Shown: positions 1 through 7,300 of the stretch, in pieces
How the letters are laid out: every line of letters begins with the position of its first letter
Position numbering within the stretch: the stretch's first letter is position 1
Assembly (NCBI GenBank): GCA_014379815.1
Contig: JACMLA010000070.1
Coordinates: forward strand, 1 to 14,214
Origin: Bryobacteraceae bacterium
GTDB taxonomy: Bacteria > Acidobacteriota > Terriglobia > Bryobacterales > Bryobacteraceae
Reading direction: 5' to 3'
DNA: 14,214 nt
The notes under the pieces: generated by a model
Seen by the model: the letters and a program-made list of their open reading frames with translations, nothing else
The model's database searches: none
Told to the model about the DNA's origin: nothing
Position numbers and translations under genes: made by a program

Positions 1-88
1 AATTCACGCCCCGCAGAGCCTTGATCTCTACTTCGCCGACCCGGAAAGTCTTCCTCAGGTCGGTGGCAACGATACTTGGCTCAGTCAT
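1..88 (-). CDS. ABC transporter ATP-binding protein, N-terminal fragment (partial at window edge)
   Basis: Reading leftward from an ATG at 88, 29 codons are visible, beginning MTEPSIVATDLRKTFRVG. A V(A)-x-DLxKxF-x-GE-x-x-x-x-ALRGV pattern is the usual first strand and A-loop region of LolD/MacB-type ABC ATPases; the Walker A lies beyond the edge. The start codon lies inside the last codons of the permease gene (8-base overlap, 81-88), so the two are almost certainly one transcript with coupled translation. In this family the ATPase dimer drives an FtsX-type permease by mechanotransmission, acting on periplasmic or outer-membrane substrates rather than passing them through the membrane. The substrate cannot be told from here. 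The family call rests on only 29 residues plus the neighbour. Confidence 0.75.
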   Translation of the reverse strand, partial: MTEPSIVATDLRKTFRVGEVEIKALRGVN

Positions 89-1175
89 AGGCGAGTGCCT
101 CAATCGTGTCCTGACGCGCTGCCTTCAGACCTGGATACAAGGCACCCAGCACAGCGCCCGCAATCGAAATTAAAGCCGACCATGGCCACCAGTCAGGAAC
201 GATCACCACCGGCAACGAATCCGGAACGACAACGCTGATCACCCAGCGTGCAAGGAACGAAAGCACGATTCCGATCACTGCGCCAGTCACCGCCAGCATG
301 ATCGTCTCGCGCAACAGCATGCCCATCACATACCCGGATGTCGCACCCAGTGCCTTCAATACGCCGATCTCACGCGTTCGCTCCAGCACCGCCGTGTACA
401 TCGCGAGAAAGACAATCAGAAACCCAAAGATCACGGAAAGTCCAACAAGAACCGCGATAAAGGGAGTAACACCGGGAATCGAGCCCGGCGTAAGCTGGGA
501 CAAAAACTCCTTGATCGAGAAAATCGGATACTCTTTCAACTGCGCTCTCAGGCTGTCAATCACCGGCTGAATATTCTTCGGATCGTCCACCTGGAGGTAC
601 ACCATCGAGATCTTGCCTGTGTTCGACGTCACCTGCTGCAGATAACTCTTGTCCACGAACAGTTTGCCTAGTTTGCCCGCACCGACGACGCCACGCACGG
701 TCCATTTCTGATTCGCGAGCTCCACAATGTCCCCGGCCCGCAACTTGCGTTGGGAAGCGTAGTTCTCGTCAATCAGCAAATCTGTCTGCTGTTGCAGCGG
801 CCCACCGGAAAGGTAATCGAGGCCGCCTGCCATCTTCGTAAACCGACCCAGATCCACGCCCGTCAGGCTGTCCATACCGCCAACGCCGTGGATGACGACA
901 CCCTGAGCGAGGCGCACATGCGGTTGCTTCTCCGCAAATCCAACCATGCCCTCACTCATAGGTGCGGAGGTCAATCCAAGGACAGAAGAACCCGGTGGAC
1001 GAATCATGATGTCCGCACCAATGCCCCGGGTGCGGGTCGCGCTCGCTTCCACTAATCCTCTGGTGAGTCCAACTACCGTCAGCACCAGCGTCACCTGCAG
1101 GCCTATGGCAAGAACCGTCAGCAATGTCCGGATGGGGCGGTGCTTCAGGTTTTCAAGGACGAGTTTGTTTACCAA
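81..1175 (-). CDS. FtsX/MacB-type ABC transporter permease
   Basis: This 364-residue inner-membrane protein has the layout of MacB/DevC-type permeases: one N-terminal membrane segment (about residues 16-38), a periplasmic domain (about 40-235), then three C-terminal membrane segments (about 237-262, 287-312, 330-350). The cytoplasmic loop after the second segment carries the family signature ERTREIGVLKALGAT (265-279), and the end PGLKAARQDTIEAL (348-361) is the usual terminal motif. The opening LVLENLKHRPIRTLLTVLAI is also typical. The start is TTG at 1175, since no ATG lies in frame before the first membrane segment; no clear Shine-Dalgarno precedes it. It overlaps the ATPase gene downstream by 8 bases. 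It probably forms a homodimer with that ATPase; the substrate is unknown and no periplasmic adaptor gene is visible in the window. Confidence 0.9.
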   Translation of the reverse strand: MVNKLVLENLKHRPIRTLLTVLAIGLQVTLVLTVVGLTRGLVEASATRTRGIGADIMIRPPGSSVLGLTSAPMSEGMVGFAEKQPHVRLAQGVVIHGVGGMDSLTGVDLGRFTKMAGGLDYLSGGPLQQQTDLLIDENYASQRKLRAGDIVELANQKWTVRGVVGAGKLGKLFVDKSYLQQVTSNTGKISMVYLQVDDPKNIQPVIDSLRAQLKEYPIFSIKEFLSQLTPGSIPGVTPFIAVLVGLSVIFGFLIVFLAMYTAVLERTREIGVLKALGATSGYVMGMLLRETIMLAVTGAVIGIVLSFLARWVISVVVPDSLPVVIVPDWWPWSALISIAGAVLGALYPGLKAARQDTIEALAYD

Positions 1176-1185
1176 TGTCTGTCAT

Positions 1186-1215
1186 TGTATCGAACGCGGT
1201 CCTGCCTACAGTCAA
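1186..1215 (-). promoter_or_regulatory. Candidate sigma-70 promoter for the ABC permease operon
   Basis: On the minus strand a TTGACT (1210-1215) is followed after 18 bases by GATACA (1186-1191), or after 20 bases by the overlapping TACAAT (1184-1189). Transcription from here would begin within a few bases of the TTG start at 1175. This would leave almost no 5' leader, in line with the missing Shine-Dalgarno. It is motif matching by eye only. Confidence 0.35.
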
Positions 1216-1250
1216 ACTACACCGTTGTGTTTGCCCCGTTTTTAAGGAAC

Positions 1251-1274
1251 TTCTACGCGTCTATATGCGTAGAA
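1251..1274. promoter_or_regulatory. Perfect palindrome, probable operator upstream of the cytochrome c/copper protein gene
   Basis: The arms TTCTACGC (1251-1258) and GCGTAGAA (1267-1274) are exact reverse complements separated by 8 bases. The site ends 22 bases before the ATG at 1297. A TAGAAT (1270-1275) at its right edge could be a -10 element, so a bound dimer would block transcription. It lies between two divergent genes and could serve either. The shape suits a dimeric winged-helix or BlaI-like repressor, but no such gene is in the window, so the factor is unknown. Confidence 0.45.
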
Positions 1275-1296
1275 TAGAGAGATTTAGCGGAGGCAG

Positions 1297-2604
1297 ATGC
1301 GTTTCTTTTTAGTAGGTGCGCTTACAGCGGTTTCGGTGTTGGCAGCTTCGGGCGGCAGCGGAGCGGTCACTTTTCACAAGGATGTCGAGCCGTTGTTGCA
1401 AAAGAATTGTCAGGGATGCCATCGCCCGGGTGAAGCTGCACCCATGTCGTTTCTGACGTACAACGAAACGCGTCCCTGGGCAAAAGCCATGAAGGAAGCA
1501 GTACGCCTGAACAGGATGCCGCCGTGGTTTGCAGACCCGCATGTCGGAAAATTCGCAAATGACCGCTCCCTGACGACGGCCGATCGCGAGACGATTGTTC
1601 GCTGGGCGGATGCTGGCGCTCCGGAAGGTGACTCCGCGGATGCACCCTCAAAGGTAGTGTTTACCGAAGGATGGAACATCGGCACCCCGGACATGGTGGT
1701 GGAAATGCCACAGGAAATCGAAATTCCTGCCAAAGGCACAATCGACTACACCTACGTAGTGTTCCCCTCCGGCTTGACCGCAGACAAGTGGGTCCGTATG
1801 TCCGAGGTCCGGCCAGGCAACCGAAAGGTCCTTCATCACGTGATCGCGTTTGTCAGGGAGCCCGGCTCCAAATGGCTGGTGAAGGCCAAACCCGGAGTTC
1901 CTTACGTTCCTGAGCGCGACTCAGACGATGCCAGAAACGGCTTCGGCGGAGAATGGCTCGTCGGCTATGCCCCAGGTACCGTACCCGATACGCTGGAGGA
2001 AGGGCAGGCACGGCTCGTCAGGGCTGGATCCGACATCGTCCTGCAACTTCACTACACAGCCAGCGGCAAGGCAGAAAAAGATCGCAGCAAAGTCGGCTTC
2101 GTGTTCTCCAAAGAACCGCCTAAGCAGAGAGTCACGATGCTCGCAGCAGCCAACGGTCGCTTCGCGATTCCCCCTGGTGCGGCAAACCATAAAGTGGAAT
2201 CGAGCTTCACACTAGGCGAAGACGTCGAGATGTTGCGACTGCTACCTCACATGCATCTGCGTGGAAAAGCATTCTCCTATCGCCTGACCTTCCCCGATGG
2301 TCGGACTGAGCAGGTTCTCAATGTGCCGCGATACGACTTCAGCTGGCAGCTCACGTATGTCCCGCAGAAGCCGATCCACCTTCCGAAAGGAACGAAAATC
2401 GAGTGTACTGCCTACTTCGATAACTCGCCCAACAATCCTGCAAATCCCGACGCCACCAAAGAAGTGCGGTTTGGCGATCAGAGCTGGGAAGAGATGATGA
2501 TCGGGTTCTTCGACGTAGCGTTTAGTCCATCCATGAAGGTGGAGCAACTCTACCCCCCGAGAAAGCCGAAGCCTCAGACAACTACACGGACCGACGGAGA
2601 ATAG
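1297..2604 (+). CDS. Secreted cytochrome c / PHM-like copper monooxygenase-domain protein
   Basis: A 435-residue exported protein. Residues 1-23 form a signal peptide. A small cytochrome c domain follows, with the haem motif CQGCH (C38, C41, H42) and likely axial Met in RMPPW (M74). The rest resembles the two-domain fold of peptidylglycine alpha-hydroxylating and dopamine beta-monooxygenases. The expected ligands are present in order: H180-H181 and H252 for one copper, H318/H320 (PHMH) and M400 or M401 for the other. Spacing between ligand groups is close to that of animal PHM. GGAGG at 1289-1293 supports the ATG at 1297. The family knowledge suggests ascorbate- or electron-donor-dependent hydroxylation by O2, with the fused haem perhaps supplying electrons; that role is inference. 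It appears to be a single-gene transcription unit. Such proteins are often labelled simply cytochrome c or thiol-disulfide isomerase. Confidence 0.85.
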   Translation: MRFFLVGALTAVSVLAASGGSGAVTFHKDVEPLLQKNCQGCHRPGEAAPMSFLTYNETRPWAKAMKEAVRLNRMPPWFADPHVGKFANDRSLTTADRETIVRWADAGAPEGDSADAPSKVVFTEGWNIGTPDMVVEMPQEIEIPAKGTIDYTYVVFPSGLTADKWVRMSEVRPGNRKVLHHVIAFVREPGSKWLVKAKPGVPYVPERDSDDARNGFGGEWLVGYAPGTVPDTLEEGQARLVRAGSDIVLQLHYTASGKAEKDRSKVGFVFSKEPPKQRVTMLAAANGRFAIPPGAANHKVESSFTLGEDVEMLRLLPHMHLRGKAFSYRLTFPDGRTEQVLNVPRYDFSWQLTYVPQKPIHLPKGTKIECTAYFDNSPNNPANPDATKEVRFGDQSWEEMMIGFFDVAFSPSMKVEQLYPPRKPKPQTTTRTDGE

Positions 2605-2657
2605 CGGCACGAGGGCTGGCAGCATTTGCATACTTAGACTTTCTGCCGGCCTGCCAG
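2605..2657. other. Short intergenic stretch with imperfect hairpin after the copper-protein gene
   Basis: The only structure seen is CTTTCTG ... CAGAAGG around 2638-2661, an imperfect stem of about 7 pairs with a 9-base loop. It abuts the left REP-like repeat. There is no T-run after it, so it is at best a weak candidate for the 3' end of the upstream transcript. Confidence 0.25.
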
Positions 2658-2680
2658 AAGGGGACAGCCTGACTAGTCCC
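2658..2680 (+). repeat. REP-like hairpin, left copy flanking the transposase relic
   Basis: This 23-base element contains GGGAC (2661-2665) and GTCCC (2676-2680), able to form a 5-pair stem around the core AGCCTGACTA. It is repeated in inverted orientation at 3433-3455 with 20 of 23 positions identical. The differences are position 3 (G/A) and the two bases just inside the stem (TA versus CC). Paired inverted hairpins around a Y1 transposase are the hallmark of REP/BIME elements mobilised by RAYT proteins. Confidence 0.75.
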
Positions 2681-2727
2681 ACAGCACTTTCTTCGCTCCG
2701 TTCGACCAAAGAGTCTATTTCTTCCTC

Positions 2728-3380
2728 TCACGCAGCTGAGTTGTCAGCCACGTCCGCCGCGACCGGCCTCTTCCATCGCAGCACAAATTCCTGACTCCCC
2801 AGCGGAGCGCCGGCATAAGTCGCTCGCCGAAGCTTTCTTCTTTCTTCTTCCTTTTGTTCAATCTCCAACGATTGCGCCCACGTCGCTGCTGCCCCGGAGT
2901 TCCTCCAGTACTCCATGTCTAACAGCCGTGCCGCCTTGCGAAAGCCCAGGTGAGCGCCAGCGCTGGAGTCAAGATACTCCTGCGGTAGCTCCACCAGTCC
3001 CGCCCTCACTGGATTGAGTTCCACATAGCGCAGCGCCGTCCAAAGGTGCTTCTCATCGAGAGGGCACGAGTAAAACCGGTTCTGCCAAAGGTGTCCGCTG
3101 CGCTGCTTTCTGGCGTTCAAGTATTGCGCGTAGCGCCCATGAGTCCGCCTCAGGCAGATCGCGAGCGAATCCTCCGCTTCTGGCACGCAAACGAGGTGTA
3201 TGTGATTGTCCATCAAGCAGTAAGCAAGGATACGCAACCCCGCCTGCGCAACATTTACCTTCAACAGATCGAGGTAGACTCCCCGATCCCGCCGAGAGTA
3301 GAAACCCTCTGGCGGTCAGTTCCCCTTTGGGTCACATGATGAGCCACGCCGGGCGCGACGATTCTGGCTTGTCTCGGCAT
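2728..3380 (-). pseudogene. REP-associated tyrosine (Y1/HUH) transposase, frameshifted
   Basis: The main reading frame (2728-3264) encodes the catalytic part of a TnpA-REP/RAYT transposase: the HUH motif in MDNHIHLV, the candidate nucleophilic tyrosine in RYAQYLN, then GHLWQNRFYSCPL and ALRYVELNPVRAGLV, all family signatures. The expected N-terminus, MPRQARIVAPGVAHHVTQRG, is present in another frame starting at ATG 3380 and ends at a TGA at 3261-3263. Joining the frames requires one extra base near the AAA at 3302-3304 (a TTT run on the coding strand), where VFYSRRDRGVYLDLLK would then read through. The gene is therefore broken by a single-base loss, unless the base is a sequencing error. No canonical -1 slippery heptamer is seen, so programmed frameshifting is unlikely. 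The family nicks and rejoins single-stranded REP hairpins, two of which flank it. Total length, about 217 residues, is normal for the family. Confidence 0.9.
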
Positions 3381-3432
3381 CCCTCTGTACAGTGGCCAGA
3401 GTTCAGAGATTCGTCTCTCAAAATAATCAGCT

Positions 3433-3455
3433 GGGACGGGTCAGGCTGTCCCTTT
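3433..3455 (-). repeat. REP-like hairpin, right copy flanking the transposase relic
   Basis: Inverted partner of the repeat at 2658-2680 (20/23 identical). It contains GGGAC (3433-3437) and GTCCC (3448-3452), giving the same 5-pair stem, extended by a possible G-U pair. It lies 52 bases upstream of the transposase's intact N-terminal ATG at 3380, while the left copy lies 47 bases past its stop. The pair thus frames the gene symmetrically as a roughly 800-base unit. Confidence 0.75.
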
Positions 3456-3567
3456 CGAACCCCTGGACCTGAAGCCACCGGTCTCCCATGGCACCGACTC
3501 GGCCAAAACTTCCTCCCCTTTAGTGACCCAACAGGCAAAACAACGAAAAGGGAACGCCCTGAAATCC

Positions 3568-4221
3568 CTAGGTAAGGTGGAGAAAGCCTCGCTTAAAGCC
3601 AATCACTACAGCCTCAGTGCGATCATTCACTCGCATTTTGCCAAGTATGTTCTGCACGTGAACTCTTGCGGTAAACTCCGCGATACCAAGTGCCGCGGCA
3701 ATCTCTTTATTGCGCATTCCAGAGGCCATTAGCTCTAGCACCTCACGTTCGCGGGGTGTCAAATCAACACGTGGAAGATTCTGGGCCAGTTGCGCAGCCA
3801 CGGAGGCGCTGACATGCCGGCGCCCTTGACTCGCAGCGTGAATTGCACTGAATAGTTCCTGTCGCAAACTATCTTTTAGAAGATACGCTGACGCGCCCGC
3901 TTCGATCGCCCGGTAAACATTCTCATCGCCGTCAAAAGTAGTCATCACGACAAAATGCGACCCCGGATGCGAGGTGCGAATTCTGCGAATAGTCTCAATT
4001 CCATCGAGGGCTCCCAAACGCAAATCCATGATCGTTACGTCTGGATGAAACTCGGCAAACCGCTCGATCGCCTCCTCCCCGGAGCGCGCCGCCCCAACCA
4101 GATTAAAATCCGACGAGGCATTCAATATCGCAGCCAGGCCTTCCAGGGCAATGGGATGATCATCCACGATCATGATTCTCAGTGTGGAGGCCTTAGGGGA
4201 GAGGGGCCGGCTATTTGTCAT
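3568..4221 (-). CDS. NarL/FixJ-family response regulator
   Basis: A 217-residue cytoplasmic two-component regulator. The receiver domain (about 14-130) shows the acidic pair D20-D21, phospho-acceptor D66 in VTIMDLRLG, the switch threonine at 94-95 and K116 in AYLLKDS. The C-terminal LuxR-type helix-turn-helix (about 152-215) carries LTPREREVLELMASGMRNKEIA and the recognition region FTARVHVQNILGKM, all conserved. The start is ATG 4221, preceded only by a weak GGACGAG. The gene is divergent from the large sensor kinase whose HisKA_3 domain is the type that partners with NarL-class regulators, so the two are very probably a pair. Targets may include the shared intergenic region, which has repeated palindromic boxes. 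The 14-residue extension before the receiver is slightly long but unremarkable. Confidence 0.95.
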   Translation of the reverse strand: MTNSRPLSPKASTLRIMIVDDHPIALEGLAAILNASSDFNLVGAARSGEEAIERFAEFHPDVTIMDLRLGALDGIETIRRIRTSHPGSHFVVMTTFDGDENVYRAIEAGASAYLLKDSLRQELFSAIHAASQGRRHVSASVAAQLAQNLPRVDLTPREREVLELMASGMRNKEIAAALGIAEFTARVHVQNILGKMRVNDRTEAVVIGFKRGFLHLT

Positions 4222-4277
4222 GACTCGTCCAAAGCTGGCACTGAGTTGGCAGAGGAGTTCAACAAACTACCCCTGTT

Positions 4278-4294
4278 CCGAATCTAACATTCGG
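4278..4294. promoter_or_regulatory. Inverted repeat CCGAAT-N5-ATTCGG in the regulator/kinase gap
   Basis: The arms at 4278-4283 and 4289-4294 are exact reverse complements around CTAAC. The site lies 57 bases upstream of the response regulator start and upstream of the candidate TTGACC (4307-4312) of the kinase gene. It could be an operator or simply chance; nothing in the sequence names a factor. Confidence 0.3.
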
Positions 4295-4312
4295 CCGGTT
4301 GCTCGATTGACC

Positions 4313-4344
4313 CTACGTAGTATTGGCAGTGTCTACGTAATGTT
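4313..4344. promoter_or_regulatory. Direct repeat of palindromic CTACGTA boxes, candidate response-regulator sites
   Basis: CTACGTAGTATT begins at 4313 and CTACGTAATGTT at 4333: 10 of 12 positions match. The cores TACGTA are self-complementary and start exactly 20 bases apart, about two helical turns, so dimers would sit on the same DNA face. The boxes lie between a TTGACC (4307-4312) and the kinase's GTG start, in the gap shared with the divergent regulator gene. NarL-class proteins bind short paired inverted sites like these, which makes autoregulation a reasonable guess. Confidence 0.45.
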
Positions 4345-4364
4345 GCTAACGATAATATCAGAAA

Positions 4365-7300
4365 GTGCAGATTGAACCAGCGGTCGCGGGGCCTCCTCCC
4401 CGGTGGAGTCGTTCGCTAAAAAGAGTATCGTTTTCTCTGTTTCTGCTAAGCAGCACCTTCGCGCTGGGATCTCCGGTTTATCGTGCCAACCTTTCGCAAT
4501 TTGTTTCCGATTCCTGGAACCGTGAGAAGGGACTGCCCCAAAACGCGGTCGCCGCAATGGAGCAGACACAAGATGGCTATCTATGGCTTGCGACTCGAGC
4601 AGGCCTGGTTCGTTTCGATGGGGTCAGGGCGAAGCTTTTCGACGGAGCTGGCATTCCAGGCTTGGGCACGGACGTCATCGCAAAGCTAAAAGTGGATTCC
4701 GACGGTGCGCTTTGGGCTGCCCCGCAAAGCCCCGGTTTGTTCCGCTACGACGGCGTCAGGTGGAGTCGTTTAGGCGCGGAAAGCGGACTTCCTTCCGGAC
4801 CCATAAAAGAACTTCAGAAGGGCCCAACTGGCAAGCTCTGGGCCACCCCCACCGAGGGAGGATTGCTCGAGTGGAACGGAAAGAAATTTTGCCCCGTTCC
4901 CACGCCTAAGCCCTTGCCGCCCTCGGCCGTGCTCCGCGTTTTGCACGCCAGCGATGGTGCCATCTGGTTAGGTTTCGCGCAGGATGGGTTGATCCGTTGG
5001 CAGGGCAGCGACTGGCGCATCTATGGCACCAAACAAGGTCTGTTTGCATCTTCTGTGTTCGGCTTGGCCGAATCATCGAACGGAACAATCTGGGTTGGCG
5101 GTTATCTTGGAATTCAGGCGATTGTGAACGGAAAGTTTAATCCGAAGCTCACTCTGGCGGCCGCGAAAGGCAAAGAAGTCGAGTTCAGCTTACAGGTGTC
5201 TCCGGATGAGATCTGGTGGGGCACTCGTGAAAGCGGCGTTCTGCGCTATAAGGATGGCGAGGTGGAGATACTGACGGCTGGCCCGATGCTTTACGACGAT
5301 CGCATCCGTTCGGGCCTGATCGATGCCGAGGGATCCATATGGCTTGGCACCCAGCACGGTTTGAATCGGCTACATCCGCCGAGAATTCTGTTTTTCGGAG
5401 ACTATGAGGGGTTTTACAGCGAACGCGCCGAAAGAGCATTGCTTACTCCGTCCGGGAAGATCGTACAGATTAACGAGAATGGAAGCCTCGAGTTGGGGCT
5501 CGGCACCGAACGGCAACGGATCGGCGTACATCCGCTCCCCAACAGGAACCAGGATCTTATCGGGATATCGAAAGATCAAACGATTTGGCTTAGAGACTCG
5601 CAGAACGCCTTCTTTGCAGTTCGCAATGGCCGCTACGTTCGCCAGAACTTTCCCCCTGGTGAGAACGCGGTCGTCTTCCTAGAAACTTCCTCTGGCGACC
5701 AGCTCGTCGGTACCTTCGGGGGACGTCTCTTGTCAGGCGCTGGCGATAAGTGGACCTACGTCCCTCATCCGTTTCCGCTTTCGGGCGCCCGCATCACCGT
5801 ATTGGCCGAGGGGCAGGATAAAACACTCTGGGTGGGAACCGAAGCTCATGGCTTGGCCAGTTATTCCAGGGGTCTATGGCGCGTCTGGAAGAAGGACTTC
5901 GGTTCCCTGGCAAAAGACATACTTTCCCTGCATTGCGATATGCAAGGCAGGGTCTGGGCGGGTACGAATTCGGGCATTGTTCTGATCGAGAATGGCAAGT
6001 TGCATTTCATCAATAAATCAACGGGTTCGCAGGATGAGATTATTACCGCGCTGGCGATCGACAAAAGTGGAAATCTATGGGCGGCGGGATTAGACGGCAT
6101 CGTTCGGATCCCGGCGGAGGAGCTCAATAAGTTAAGCGAAGGCCCAAACGCGCCTCTGAAGTCACAGATCTTTGCCGCAAGGGATGGTCTTCGTTTTCCA
6201 GAGGCCCTCGCCTTCGCACCATCCTCCGTCAGCGCCGACGGAACCGTGTCATTTCTCATGGCCCGTGGCCTCGCACAAATTGTTCCCGACATGGTATGGG
6301 TCAATCAACAGGCGCCGAAAACGCAGATCGAAGAGGTCCTGCTGGACGGCGTCCCTCTACCGCCATCGGCTTCCATCCAAATGCCAGCACGGTCCACACG
6401 CGTGGAGTTCCGCTTTACAGCCTTAAGCTTGCTGCAGCCTGAGCGCATCAGCTTTCGCTATCGCATGTTGGGTTACGACAAAGAGTGGGTTGAGTCCGAT
6501 AAGGTACGTTCCGCGGTATACAGCGGCTTGCGCGGCGGAAAGTATGAATTTCAGGTACTTAGCACCAACGGCGATGGAGTAAGCTCTCATATCCCGGCGA
6601 CGGTTGTTATCGAGAAGAAAAAAAGGTTCAGTGAAGCGGCCTGGTTCCCTTTTCTGATGCCCACTCTGGTGGGGAGCATTGCATATGCTGGTTATCGGAT
6701 ACGAACGATGCAGCTAAGGGCGAAGCACCACTTAGTGCTAGCCGAACGGCAAAGAATTGCTCGGGAGTTACACGATGGACTTCTCCAGGAATTCAATGGT
6801 GCAACGCTAAAGCTTGCAGCCATCCAGATAAAGTGCGCAGGTAATGAGGTTGGGGCAGATTTAGATCGTGTAGTTGACGGTCTTGAGCAAAGTCTGACGG
6901 AGTCACGGCAAGCAATCCAGACGCTACGCGGCCGGGAGTGGGAAGGAGTAAGACTCTATTCGGCATTACAAGAATGTGCTGAAGGCATGTGTCGGCCGAC
7001 GCAGGTAAAAATCCAATGTATGGAATCAGGATCATATGACGAGCCGGGCACCGACGTAAAAGAAGCTTTCTGGCAAATCGCGCGGGAAGCGATCCGCAAC
7101 AGTCTGAAACACGGCAACCCGACACAGATACGCTTGGAATTAGCTGTCGATAAGAACGATCTCATACTCTCAGTCGACGACGATGGTCGTGGCTTTGATC
7201 CACATAAAGCGGCACCTAATCAGGGAACTCGGTTTGGACTTTCCGGCTTGAAAGAACGGGCGAAACGTGTCGGCGGATCCCTTCAGATAGAGTCAGCGGC

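Noticed and set aside
864..873. GTCAGGCTGTCC resembling the core of the REP-like repeat
   Set aside because: It falls in the conserved permease coding sequence (DSLTGVD) without the flanking stem, so the match is probably chance.
2242..2709. 155-codon minus-strand open frame
   Set aside because: Antisense to the conserved copper-domain end; no recognisable domain and no ribosome binding site.
2728..3380. Programmed frameshifting of the transposase
   Set aside because: No X-XXY-YYZ slippery heptamer in the zero frame at the break and no obvious downstream stimulatory stem; a simple base loss explains the data.
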